DNA of 64,000 nt, from contig JBAKBP010004404.1 of the NCBI GenBank assembly GCA_037953745.1, positions 62,001 through 126,000 of the forward strand, read 5' to 3'. The translations under genes and the position numbers were made by a program. Shown here piece after piece: positions 44,440 to 54,841 of the stretch. Under the pieces are notes generated by a model. The model did not search any database. It was given only the letters and a program-made list of their open reading frames with translations, and was not told the DNA's origin. Position 1 is the first letter of the stretch. Every line of letters begins with the position of its first letter. The stretch comes from Lithodes maja. Its lineage: Eukaryota > Arthropoda > Malacostraca > Decapoda > Lithodidae.

Positions 44440-44975
44440 TTTACTGTGTAGGTATATTTAGAATGGACTATATAAAAAGAGATGATGTACTGTGCTGGTT
44501 CATTAAGGACTACCGGGATATGGAAAGAATCGATTTACCAGCATTGTGTACATTTCTTAAGGAGGGTGTACACATTTTAGAATGGACTACTGGTACGTAA
44601 AAGGAAGAAATTTACCGTGCAGGTTTGTTATGGAGGGTGTACGCAATTTAGAATGGACAATGTTTACTGTGTAGCATATTGAAGGGGGGTGTATGCAATT
44701 TTAAATCGATATGGGTTAAAATGCAGTTCCACGTTTTGCACGGGTATGCCTTGGTCACCTGATAGCCGCTCTCCATGTTGGGATGGACTACAAAAAGAGA
44801 AGTGATTAACCAAGTAGCTTTGGTAAGGAGAGTGTACACAATTTAGAATGGATTACACACATAAAATTATTGTGTAGGTTTATGAAGGAATACTTGGTGT
44901 ACACAGTTTCAATTGGACTTAACGTAAGAAGAAGTGATATACTTTAGGTTTAATAAGTGTACACTGGGTAAAATA
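44423..44975 (+). repeat. Decayed tandem repeat seeded by the BAG6 stop region
   Basis: Each unit (about 65 to 75 bp) resembles ACGTAAAAAGAAGTGATTTA, CTGTGTAGGTTTATTAAGGA, GGGTGTACACAATTTAGAAT and GGACTA. Units begin near 44423 (the real CDS end), 44473, 44595, 44650, 44789, 44855 and 44921. The first unit contains the BAG6 codons RKKK and the TGA. Later units have drifted and lie in the presumed 3' UTR. Confidence 0.8.
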
Positions 44976-45620
44976 AGTATCATGCCCTTGATGTGTGAAA
45001 GGTAATGATACCACGGACGGAGCGTACTGAGGAACGCCTACCAACCTTTCCAGAACATAGGGAAATATTAATATTACTACCGAAGTCCTTGAACCCATTG
45101 TGGTAGGTACTTATTTATAACTCGGCGTATACTATTTAGAATGGACTTACTGATAATTACTAGTGAGACAGTTTTATACTCTACATGACGTACATATTCA
45201 CTTACAACAATAATTTCTTGCCTGTGAAATCCCGCAAGAGCGATAATGTATGCAAGAAATAATATATTAGTTTAATCTAAATATTCTTCACATAATATGG
45301 AGAAGGAACTGATCTGTGATGTGGCCATTCAAGACAATTTTCACAAAGATAAGTACATTAATTTTTCTGCAGTGAAACCTTGTGTTGAGATATAATTTGT
45401 CAGGATGTGGAGAAGTTTATACATTTTTTTTTTTTTTTTTTTTTCACCAACCAACCTCTAAACTCAATCAATGAAATCAACAAATACATGTGGCACTCCA
45501 TGGACTCTAACCTAGGATACTCACACCAAACTTCCACGCATTTATTTATTTTGAATCATCACTTGCAATAAGAACTTGTCATCTGAGAAATTCCAGGAGA
45601 GTTAAAGAATACCGGTACCT
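44976..45620. other. Presumed BAG6 3' flank
   Basis: No clear AATAAA signal close to the stop codon is visible. A T tract (45424-45444) and a SINE-A copy on the - strand (45445-45545) are present; the rest is unremarkable. Confidence 0.5.
45445..45545 (-). repeat. SINE-A (tRNA-derived) copy
   Basis: On the - strand it reads GTGTGAGTATCCTAGGTTAG, AGTCCATGGAGTGCCACATG, then TATTTGTTGATTTCATTGAT and TTAGAGGTTGGTTGGTG with an A-rich tail. Confidence 0.7.
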
Positions 45621-45623
45621 GTA

Positions 45624-46407
45624 CAGTGGTGCACCGATCTTCGCGGCTAATTGGTGGCCAAAAACCGCGCCAAGGTTGATTTAGCGAAGATTGGGGCATT
45701 ATTCTCATGGAATAAATGGTAATTGGTTCCAGATTCATCCAAACAGTCACCCCTAAAGTACCCATTTCCTCAATAAATACATATGAGAATACTTATAGAT
45801 ATATAATATGAGGAGATTACTTACCACACAGAATTTATTTGAAATTATTGTCATATTTAGCACTAACTTTACATCTTCATATTTACGCCGCTTTCATCCG
45901 ACACGCATGCTTGACTGGCCTTTGCTATCTGTTTTGATGGCCCTGGGCATTCAATTCCTTCTTCGTTATCACCAGGCCCACCGTCCCTATCGCTGAATGC
46001 ACTAGAGTCCATAATAAACGCGAGAGATACAAGGTTCGGGCACATATAAGCTTGTAAAAGGCGGGTGGACTTTGAGCGGCTGGCTAGTGTTGACAGCATT
46101 AGAGATGGTGTCGGCGCAGCAGCAACTTGCACAAGTGACTCTCGGAATCTGAATTTTGGATTCACTCGGATTTCATCTCCAAGCAGCAAACACCTTGACA
46201 ATGGCAGATTCTTGGAGTTCAGTTCACTTGTTTGTTTGTGTTTTCTAGTTTGATGTCTCATTATTTTTGCTCTCTTTTTCTGATTTTGTCTGCGATTTTT
46301 GCGCCAATATCATTAATATTTGCGCGAACGTGGAATTTGGGAATATTTGGGGTATGGCGCGGTTTGATTTCACGAACTTAGATGGCGCCAAGTTCGGTGC
46401 TACACTG
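45624..46407. mobile_element. TA-flanked TIR transposon (pogo/Tigger-like), non-autonomous
   Basis: The left end CAGTGGTGCACCGATCTTCG is mirrored by CGAACTTGGCGCC-type sequence at the right (read reversed: CAGTGTAGCACCGAACTTGG), with TA on both sides. It is 784 bp with no transposase. Confidence 0.8.
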
Positions 46408-46409
46408 TA

Positions 46410-46998
46410 CTTGTATAAGCATAAAAGAAATATACAGGTATTTGTTTGTTTTTGTCATACTATGCATAATTAATCACCTTTTTTATTGTGTCCTTACCGA
46501 AAGGAGTGAAGCAAAAATACTAGAATATTTTCTGTATTGTCCTTAACTGAACAAGTAAGAAAAATATCACAATATATTAGTGATATAGGCAAACTTCCCA
46601 TACCATATTTTATCCTATCGTAAAGGAATTACTACTGGATATGTGATGATATTGTATTGAGGACAAGTTAACCATGATTAATAGTCCTGACGACAAATAT
46701 ATACCAGTACCATAACCATTGTTTTTGTGAATGAGTATAAGTAACAGTTCTGAAACTACTGCAGGCGAGTGAAAATACCGAACAGTATGATTAATGATAA
46801 GCAGGGAAATAAGTCATATATATACCGCAAGATGTACATGAGCTAGGTCTAGAGATAAGTGCATGTTCTAATTATTATGCTGTAGATAAATTTTTTTTTT
46901 TTTTAATAAATATATATACCGGATATAAACTTGCTGCGTTTGCCAAATTTTTGAGTAAAATGAGCCTCCACAGCAAGTTTACTCACCTTTCCATACTT
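46410..46998. other. Intergenic sequence, nothing recognised
   Basis: AT-rich, no ORF of note and no matching repeat in the window. Confidence 0.5.
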
Positions 46999-47269
46999 TT
47001 AACCCCGTCGGTATTCGATGGTGCCTTTATTTATTGTATTATGGCTATTATTAGATGATGTATTCAGCTTAGGAAGGGCCTCCAGGAATTGAAGGAGTAA
47101 TAGTTATATAACTTTTAACTCCCATAGGTCAGCCTCTTGGAATCAAAGGGGTAAAAGCTATACCAATAATCTTTCTATCTCACACAGGTCCTTCCAAAGC
47201 TCAACAGAATCATCTAACGATAACCAGAATAAAAGAAAGAATAGCATCATCAAACAGTGAAAGGGTTAA
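46999..47269. mobile_element. TTAA-flanked foldback MITE, family P3
   Basis: The ends are TTAACCCCGTCGGTATTCG and, reversed, TTAACCCTTTCACTGTTTG. The interior is itself mirrored: GGCTATTATTAGATGATG at the left against ATCATCTAACGATAACC at the right, and GGAAGGGCCT against AGGTCCTTCC. Confidence 0.8.
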
Positions 47270-47440
47270 TTAATTATTCATGCTTTGGTTATTATTTGAG
47301 TAGTATTTGAGAACAAAGAATTAACATTTTTGCAGTATGATGACCAGGCCGGGCCAGTTGGTGCTTAGTTTGTGCCTCGTATATTACTAGGGTAGACTGG
47401 CAGAAGTGTATGCAGTGGTCTGATTAATAGGCGGTACCGA

Positions 47441-47655
47441 TTAACCCCTTCTGTACCGGCGACGTCTTTTTCATTTTATTGTAGCTATATTTAGACGATT
47501 TTGTGCAGTTTAAGAAGGATCTGTGTTAGTAGAAAGGGTTATGTGAGATAGTTCGAAGCCATTTAATTGTTGGGAGGCCCTTTCTTAACTGCATAAAATC
47601 ATCTAATAGTTGTTAGAAAATAATACAAAGATGTCACCGGTAATGAACTGGTTAA
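47441..47655. mobile_element. TTAA-flanked foldback MITE, family P3
   Basis: It starts TTAACCCCTTCTGTACCGGC and ends, reversed, TTAACCAGTTCATTACCGG. It has the same mirrored interior (TAGACGATTTTGTGCAG against TGCATAAAATCATCTAA). Confidence 0.8.
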
Positions 47656-48367
47656 AACAGGTAAAACAAAATAAAATATAAATTCCCATAACAAATAGTA
47701 GCTGGAATAACCTCTGACCCTGGACATTTTTAAGTTCTTTTGTATCTTTAACTATTTTTTCTCTCCAAAGGAAGTGGTTAGGTGGGAGAAATGAAAATCT
47801 TGATGAAATTTGTGATTCAAACTACAAGGAAAATTTGGCCAGCCTGATAAGAATTCTAATACAGTATGGACCTCTTCTGGTCTGGTTAAACTGATGAAAA
47901 AGAAATGCAAATACCCCACAAACTCTTCTGATGATATCTACAAGAGTGTGTCGGAGTTGCTGCTCAAATGGTCGCCTAAACAATACTGAGCATGCAGCTG
48001 TGTGTGATTGGCTCAACAGATGCCATTTAAGTTGAGAAAAATTGTGGAAAGAAATGTGGACTTTTTTTTAATGTTTCCCGTTACTGGAGGTTAATAAATT
48101 TAGTATCAAAATGTATAATAGTTTAGGTAGATTATGATGCTATGTTTATTAATCTACTAATTTTTTTGTGGGTATTTTTTTGTTTATATTGTGTATTAAT
48201 TGGAACACCGCTTACAGACTAGTCTACTTTATATGAAGGAAACCTGGAACATGAAATTACCTACCTATGCTGTATTGTATTTACTCCTAATAAAAGAATT
48301 AGCTGTTAAATTATAAAATATTAAAAGGCATTAAAAGAGTGGAATATATTTGATATTTATCTTTCCT
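47656..48367. other. Intergenic sequence, nothing recognised
   Basis: Low-complexity AT-rich DNA. Short readable stretches (around 47820-48000) resemble decayed coding sequence, but I cannot assign them. Confidence 0.4.
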
Positions 48368-49602
48368 TAGTAAAGCCTTCGATGCCATCCTCCGCCACAA
48401 CCTAACAAACAAAATCTACAACACAAACATGCACAACAATAAAAAAAGGTGGCTGGCCAACTACCTAGCAGGCAGATGTGCACATGTATCATTTGCCGGT
48501 CAATCATCTAGCATCAGAAACTTCACAAACGGAAACCCTCAAGGATCCGTCCTGTCGCCCGCACTCTTCAATCTGTACATGCATGATATACCTACACCCC
48601 ACGCACCCCAAATAGATATAGCTTCCTACGCAGACGACATAACACATACATGCACACATCAAGACCTATACAGAGCAACACTTCTCCTTCAACCCTATCT
48701 CAACACACTACAAACAGGCTCAAGTTGGCCCCAGCCAAATCCACTGCGACCCTCTTCACAGGCTGGACAGCCGAATACAATAACACCCCGCACCTCGCCA
48801 TAAGTAACAACCCTCTAACATATACACACAAAATCCATGGAGTAACATATGATACACTAATGACATTCAAACAACATTCCACAAACATAACCTGACACCC
48901 AGACTTGATGCCCTCAGGTCACTTGCCCACACAAAATGTGGACACAACAAAGAAACTACCACCACAGTATACAAACAATACAAGATCAGTGATGGAATAT
49001 GCAAGCCCTGCCTCGGCTTCTAACCTAGCTGAAGCCAATCCATCCACTCACTCACAGACAACACGCAGCGGCATGCACGACCTCCCGAAATCCATCCTTC
49101 CGAATCCTCCCTCCCTCGCGAGGACAGAGTCCACCTGGCCAGGCTGAGATTCGGACACCATCCAGCTCTCCTGAGCTATCAGAAGAGACTGGATGACTCC
49201 GTTGTCGACGCCTGCCCGGGATGTAACACAGCACCCCATACCATTAAACACATCATAGAAGACTGCATTTCACACAACCACTTACGCCAACAACACAACC
49301 TTCACTCAATGAGAGCTCTGTGGGAAAGCCCGATCGTGGCCGTGGCCTTCCTCAGGGACTCGGGGCTGTTCGGCCAGGCAGCTTAGGGAACAACAACAAC
49401 AACAACAACCTAGCTGAAGCACATCACAAGACCTTTCAGACTATTTAAAACAAAGCCCTAAAAATCATCACAGGCTGCACAGCTACTACACCTACAGTAT
49501 ATCAATAAACCATAGTCCTCAAAGTCAAAGACCACCTGGACATGAGAGGCACTCAATTCCTGGCTGCAGCCTCCACAAACCAACACCACCCACTACACCC
49601 AC
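48368..49602 (+). pseudogene. 2A-type LINE family remnant, RT part, split by a copy of its own family
   Basis: It opens SKAFDAILRHNLTNKIYNTN and goes through GNPQGSVLSPALFNLYMHDI and SYADDITHTCTH. It then breaks up by small deletions (about 48710 and 48890) and continues after the nested copy (49421-49602) with the ALKIITGCTA and DMRGTQFLAA blocks. The 3' part is lost. It is more diverged from C3 than C1 is, so it is an older copy. Confidence 0.85.
49036..49406 (+). mobile_element. 2A-type LINE family short copy nested in 48368-49602
   Basis: A 371-bp 5'-truncated 3' end (from HSLTDNTQ-type codons to LFGQAA and an AAC tail) is flanked by AACCTAGCTGAAGC at 49022-49035 and 49407-49420. Removing it rejoins the older copy at the LAETHHK-type block. 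Confidence 0.92.
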
Positions 49603-49692
49603 TGCGGGTGCCCAACCCCGAAAGGGATTGAAATAGGGGAGCTATCCCCCTGCCAAAGGCAGCTTTCTAGGGCCTTTCCTAGCTGTTGCTGA
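49603..49692. other. Unassigned 90-bp junction sequence
   Basis: CACTGCGGGTGCCCAACCCC and CCCCCTGCCAAAGGCAGC lie between the older LINE remnant and the third I/Nimb-like copy. It matches nothing else in the window that I can see. Confidence 0.4.
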
Positions 49693-52619
49693 GAGGATTG
49701 GTCCGGGTTAAACGGGCGGCTTGGAAAAGTTTTCGCCGTAAGCGTCTCACCCCTGCTTCTCAGGAGTCATTTTTTCTCTTTCGCCGTGCATCTGCTCTTT
49801 TCCGTCGTACTACCAAAGCCGCTAAACGCCGGAGTTGGGAGTCCTATGTTTCTTCTATTACGTCTCGCACTCCTGTCGCTTCGGTTTGGAAACGTATTCG
49901 TAAGATCTCTGGTAAACATCTTCCCTTCCGTGCTCCAGTCCTCCGCATTGATGGTGTTTCTGTGGCAGACTCCGAAACAATTGCTGATCGATTGGGCTCG
50001 TACTTTAGCTCAGTTAGCAGTGGTTCTCACCTCTCTGCTGAGTTTCACTCGCTTAAAGTCGTTGCGGAAAGTACTCCAATTATTTTTAGTCTTTCCTCTG
50101 ACGAATCCTATAATGCTCCTTTTTCCTCAACTGAGTTACGCACCGCTCTCCGTGCCTGTAAGAACACTTCTGAGGGTCCTGATGGTATCCATTATCTCAT
50201 GCTCAAACATCTTTCTTCGCAAGCTCTGGTCTTCTTGCTAGCTCTCTATAACAAGATTTGGTCTTCTGGTGTTTTCCCTCCCTCTTGGAGTACTGCCCTG
50301 ACCATACCTTTTCTTAAACCTGGCAAGTCTGGGTTCTCCCCACAGGACTATCGCCCTATTGTCCTTACCAGTTGCCTGTGTAAACTCTTTGAACGTATGA
50401 TTAACGCTCGTCTCATGTGGATTCTTGAGTCGCGCCATTTGTTGTCTTCTTCCCAGTTCGGGTTCAGACGTGCTCGTAGTACGCTTGACCCCCCTCATTC
50501 GCTTGGAATCTTATATCAGGACAGCTTTTGCTCGTCGTCAAACTGTCATTGCTGTTTTTTTCGATCTCGAAAAAGCCTATGATTCTACCTGGAAGTACCA
50601 CATTTTGCGTCAGCTCCGTTCTTGTGGCATTTACGGTAATCTAGGAGTCTTTATTCAGAATTTTCTTTCTTCTCGGTCCTTTCGTGTCAGAGTCGCTTCC
50701 CACTTATCTCGTCTTTACCCTCAGTTGGAAGGTGTCCCTCAGGGTTGTGTCCTGAGTACCGTCCTTTTTCTCATTGCTATCAACGGTATCGTGTCTTCTC
50801 TTCCTGTCGGGGTTCGGTCTTCCTTGTATGTCGACGACTTTGCGATTTACGCAGCCGACTCAGATATTGCTGCTTTACGTCTTCTTATCCAATCCGCTAT
50901 TCTGGCTGTTTCTTCATGGGCAACCCGCCACGGGTTCCGTTTTTCCACCTCCAAATCCTGCGCGATGTCCTTTACTCGTTGCCATTCTATTCCTCATCCT
51001 CTTACTCTTTATGGTACTGCCCTCCCTTATCGTTCCTCTACTACTTTTTTGGGTCTTACTTTTGATTCTCGTCTTAATTGGTCCGCTCATGTTTCTTCTC
51101 TCAAGGTTGCTGCCTTACTCCGCCTCCGCCTTCTTCAGTCCTTGTCCCACCTCCCTTGGGGTGCTGATCGAGCGCTTCTTCTTCGGCTTCATACGGTTCT
51201 TGTCCTCTCTAAGTTGGATTATGGCTGTCAAGTTTACTCTTCAGCCTCTGATTCTGTTCTCCATGCTCTTGATTCTGTTCATCACTCTGGTCTTCGTCTT
51301 GCCCTTGGTGCTTTTCGTTCCTCTCCTGTTGAAAGCCTCTATGCTGAGTCTGGTTTCCCTTCTCTTTATCGCCGTCGGGCTCTCCTGTCCCTTCGTTCTT
51401 ACGCTCGCCTTCAACAATTCCCATCTTCACATCTTTCCCTTCCCCCTTCGGTCGTTGCTACTTTTTCGTCTCACCCCCGTCTTGGTTCTCCGTTTTCTGT
51501 CCGCATGCTCTCGCTGCTCGCATCGTGCTCTTTCCCTGTTTCTAACGTCCTCCCTTTCCGCTTTTGCTCTTTTCCCCCCTGGCTTTTCCCTCGTCCTTCG
51601 GTTTGCCCTTCCATCCTCTCTTGTTCCAAGTCCTCTACTTCTCCCCTCGTTCTTCGGTCTCGTTTCTTAGATCACCTCTCTCTTCACGCTACAACCACTC
51701 CTGTGTTTACTGATGGCTCCAAGACGTCGGTAGGCGTGGGGTTTGCCGTCCTTTTTCCCACTTGCTCGTATCAATATTTTTTGCCTCCCGTTGCCAGTAT
51801 ATTAACTGCTGAACTTTATGCTATTTTTATTGCCCTCCGTTTTATGTGTTCCTTCCCCTCCTCGTCCTTTACTTTGTTCTCTGATTCTCTCAGTGCTCTA
51901 CTTCTCTTACAGTCCTCCCCTGCTCTACACCCTTTAGTTCTTTCCATTCAGGAATGGCTTTTCCGCCTTTCCGTCCGCAAAAAGCTTGTACGTTTTTGCT
52001 GGGTTCCCAGTCACGTTGGCGTTTGCGGTAATGAGCGGGTTGATTGCCTTGCTCGTTCTGCTGCCGTGCGGGGTACCCGCTCCTCACTTGCTGTCCCGGC
52101 CTCTGATTTCTTCCCTGCCTTGTCCAGGTTTCTTTGGTCGAGGTGGCAGACTCAGTGGTCCGCTCTCTCCGTTAATAAACTTCGTTCTGTCAAACCGTCC
52201 GTTTCTGGGTGGTCTGATCCCTCCCACCGTAATCGCCGATGGGAGACGGCTTTGGCCCGTCTCCGCATTGGCCACACCAGACTTACCCATTCGTTTTTAA
52301 TGTCCCGTTCTCCTCCGACTCTTTGCTCGCGCTGTACCGTTCAGCTTTCTGTCTCCCATCTTTTCCTCGATTGCCCCTTATTTTCCGTTGCCCGCACGCG
52401 TTTCTTCCCTTTTCTGGCTTTCCTTCGCCGGCCGCCATGTCTTGCAGATTTTCTTTCTGAATCTCCCTCGTTTTCTATCTCCAGTATTATGTCCTTCCTT
52501 CATCATGTTCGAGTTCTCGATGATATTTAGTTAACTTCCTTCCCGTCTTTACCTATTTCGTGCCATATGGCCTTTGTCGCCTGGTGCGTTGACTTCATTA
52601 ATGTAATGTAATGTAATGT
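49693..52619 (+). pseudogene. I/Nimb-like element copy 3, 5'-truncated, frameshifted ORF2
   Basis: It starts within ORF2 at RVKRAAWKSFRRKRL and keeps the RT, RNase H, terminal finger, 3' UTR and TAATG tail. One extra C in the C run at 50489-50494 (CTTGACCCCCC) breaks the frame in the RT just after RRARSTLDP, leaving open pieces 49686-50582 and 50425-52530. One in-frame codon is also lost near 51000. The rest is very close to copies 1 and 2, so it is recent. I see no clear target duplication, so the left junction may be rearranged. Confidence 0.92.
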
Positions 52620-52668
52620 CTTTGTCAAAGTTTTGGTTTGTTTAATTTGCAAGTTTTACATTTTAATT
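52620..52668 (-). repeat. MITE-A terminal fragment
   Basis: On the - strand: CCAATTAAAATGTAAAACTT, then GCAAATTAAACAAACCAAAA. It abuts the tail of I/Nimb-like copy 3. Confidence 0.75.
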
Positions 52669-52739
52669 GGCCTTCTTTATGGCAAATTCATGGATTTTTC
52701 AATAGTAAAATGTTCCAGCCAAAGTCGGGTTTCTCTTAC

Positions 52740-52895
52740 CCCTTAAATGATCCGATTTGACCCATTTCTTTGATCTTTTCTGGCTATTGTTAGACAAATA
52801 TATTTAGATTAGGAAGGGTATTTGAAAGTCAGAGTTAATCGAGATACTCTTTATCTTCATAATGCCCACAGATCCTTCCTAAATTCGAAGTTGCA
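52740..52895. repeat. Family P3-like MITE, decayed
   Basis: It contains GGCTATTGTTAGACAAATAT, AGATTAGGAAGGGTATTTG and CAGATCCTTCCTAAATTCG, the interior blocks of the P3 elements, but the TTAA ends are damaged. Confidence 0.5.
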
Positions 52896-53040
52896 TAATA
52901 AATCGTAGGCAGTGTCCACCAACCTTTAACTGTCTTTGTGGTGCGATGCATAAGGTGTTGATTTTCGGTGTGAGCATCCTGGGTTCGAATCCACGGACTG
53001 CCACATGTGTTTGTAAATTTCATAAATCGATTTTAGGAGT
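52896..53040 (+). repeat. SINE-A (tRNA-derived) copy
   Basis: It reads AATAAATCGTAGGCAGTG, then a tRNA-like part with GTGGTGCGATGCATAAGG and a perfect B box GGTTCGAATCC (52982-52992), then CACATGTGTTTGTAAATTTC. Confidence 0.75.
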
Positions 53041-53104
53041 ACTGTATAGTTGGTTGTTGGAAGGAACATAATAATTGTATAAAATTGTCTAATAATTATT
53101 GTAG

Positions 53105-53230
53105 TTTTTCACCAACCAACTTTACTTCTAAACTCAATTAATTAAATCAACAAATACATGTGGCACTCCAAGAACTCAAACCTAGGATACTCGCATCAAA
53201 ATTACGCGCACTTCTGCATTACGCTATGAA
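53105..53230 (-). repeat. SINE-A (tRNA-derived) copy, opposite strand
   Basis: It matches 45445-45545 on the - strand (GATGCGAGTATCCTAGGTTT, CTTGGAGTGCCACATGTATT, GAGTTTAGAAGTAAAGTTGG). It forms an inverted pair with the copy at 52896. Confidence 0.7.
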
Positions 53231-53320
53231 GCATATTGTATTTGGCTGTGAACCATTTGTGGACTACAGTGGTTCCTTCGTACGCTATTAAATAATGATG
53301 CCTAAAAGATAAAATCTCGG

Positions 53321-53390
53321 TTAACCCTCTTAGTAATATAGGTCCTTCTTAATTAAGCTATATAAAATCACCTAATTTTACCCAGGTTAA
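53321..53390. mobile_element. Very short TTAA-flanked P3-like MITE
   Basis: TTAACCCTCTTAGTAATA to ACCCAGGTTAA with AGGTCCTTCTTAATTAAGC and AAAATCACCTAATTTTA inside; 70 bp, probably an internal deletion. Confidence 0.6.
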
Positions 53391-53715
53391 AAAAAACTCA
53401 AGCCAGAATAGGGATAACACAACAGAAAACAATGAACACACAAAAACAAAATACAAATCACACACATCTAGGTCATCCAGGAGAAGACCCAAAGACCAGG
53501 GTCACCAAGGTCCCTCCAGCACTCCCCCGGCCCTCGACCACCCGGAGAGGTTCCGATCTCGGCAGGTAGACATGCAGTGAAGCCCTACCACCACAAGCCC
53601 GCCCACAACACTTCCAGGCGCACCCTTCATATAAATCATATCCCAGGCGCCTGATGGACTATTATCTAGTCCAACTTGCGCCCGACCCCTTCCCCCAAAT
53701 GATTAAGTGTTCACT
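53391..53715 (-). repeat. SINE-B copy, first type
   Basis: On the - strand it carries CGCAAGTTGGACTAGATAAT, AGGCGCCTGGGATATGATTT, TGCTGGAGGGACCTTGGTGA, GGGTCTTCTCCTGGATGACC and TGGCTTGAGT. The CCACCCCC end is lost. Confidence 0.75.
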
Positions 53716-53884
53716 CATCTATTCACAAGCATTCTCCATTCATTCCTATTTATTACTATTTCTCTTGCCTGATCTATAGTCATTCCTCTATCATCCAAAG
53801 CTTGTCCTACACAGTCTCTCTATCTCAATGGGAGTCTTCCCACCCTTCTATCCCCCCTTGTATCTGACTCACATATTCTCTTTG

Positions 53885-54230
53885 TAAGCCTTTCAACTGC
53901 ACAATGTAAAGACGAACGAACTTATAATAATCACTGGTGGAAATAACGCATTGAAGATTTATCAAAAGCCTGCACAATGTAAAGACAAACGAACTTATAA
54001 TAATCACTGGTGAAAATAACGCATTGAAGATTTAGCAAAACAATACTATGAAATGTAAAACTTGCAAAGACAAACAAATCGAAACCAGGAACCGCACACT
54101 ATAAAGAAAAACTCGCTTTTAAAGATCACTTTGAAAATAACGAATTGAAGATTTAGCAAAACAATACTATTATTATGAAATTAAATATCATTCAACCACC
54201 ACATAGAAGGTACATATAATTAATACCTTA
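53885..54230 (+). repeat. Divergent MITE-A copies, partly duplicated in tandem
   Basis: CACAATGTAAAGACGAACGA to ACGCATTGAAGATTTA occurs at 53899 and again at 53973 with few changes. It is followed by a copy from AAATGTAAAACTTGCAAAGA (54053) through ACCACATAGAAGGTACA. Confidence 0.65.
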
Positions 54231-54271
54231 GAGGATCATTCATTCGTATCTCCTCTCACTTGCAATCACTT

Positions 54272-54469
54272 AAGCCGGTATCACACGAGAGCTTTTAGTC
54301 AACATTTGATGATCAACATTTCTCGACTAGTTTGTACTGGTATCTGAAACTAGACTGATGATAGATAAACTTACGTGACCGAAATATTTTATATGTTGAC
54401 CACATAAGCTGCCAGACCAGTGTTGAGGATAAATGTTGAGTGAAAAAGCGCTCGTGTGATATCGGCTTT
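54272..54469. mobile_element. Small TIR element (ends AGCCGGTATCACACGAG)
   Basis: The left end AGCCGGTATCACACGAGAGC is mirrored at the right by CTCGTGTGATATCGGCT, with similarity inside as far as the GTCAACATTT region. It is about 198 bp. The target duplication is unclear, so I do not assign a superfamily. Confidence 0.75.
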
Positions 54470-54500
54470 ATACTGTACAGTACAGTACAGTACTCTACTC

Positions 54501-54503
<3 letters not shown>

Positions 54504-54539
<36 letters not shown>
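54504..54539. repeat. Homopolymer T tract (about 36 bp)
   Basis: It is preceded by a GTACAGTACAGTACAGTAC-type repeat (54476-54495). Confidence 0.9.
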
Positions 54540-54542
<3 letters not shown>

Positions 54543-54841
54543 TAAATCTGGGCCGTGTTTTGATTCTATTTAGTTATCCCGGCTTGGCAAATATTTACGT
54601 TGTGATTATTATTATTATCGTTTTGTATACTGAGCATAGCAGGCATTTGAGTTGTTGTTGATGTTCCCTAAGCTGCCTGGCTGAACAGCCCCGAGTCCCT
54701 GAGAAAGGCCATGGCCACGATCGGGCTTTCCCACAGAGCTCTCATTGAGTGTAGATTGTGTTGTTGGCGTAAGTGGTTGTGTGAAATGCAGTCTTCTATG
54801 ATGTGTTTAATGGTATGGGGTGCGGTGTTACATCCCGGGCA

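Noticed and set aside
47820..48010. Possible decayed transposase
   Set aside because: Fragments such as LVKLMKKKCKYP are too short and broken to assign.
52905..53003. Possible second tRNA gene
   Set aside because: Same SINE family; the stems do not fold as a tRNA.
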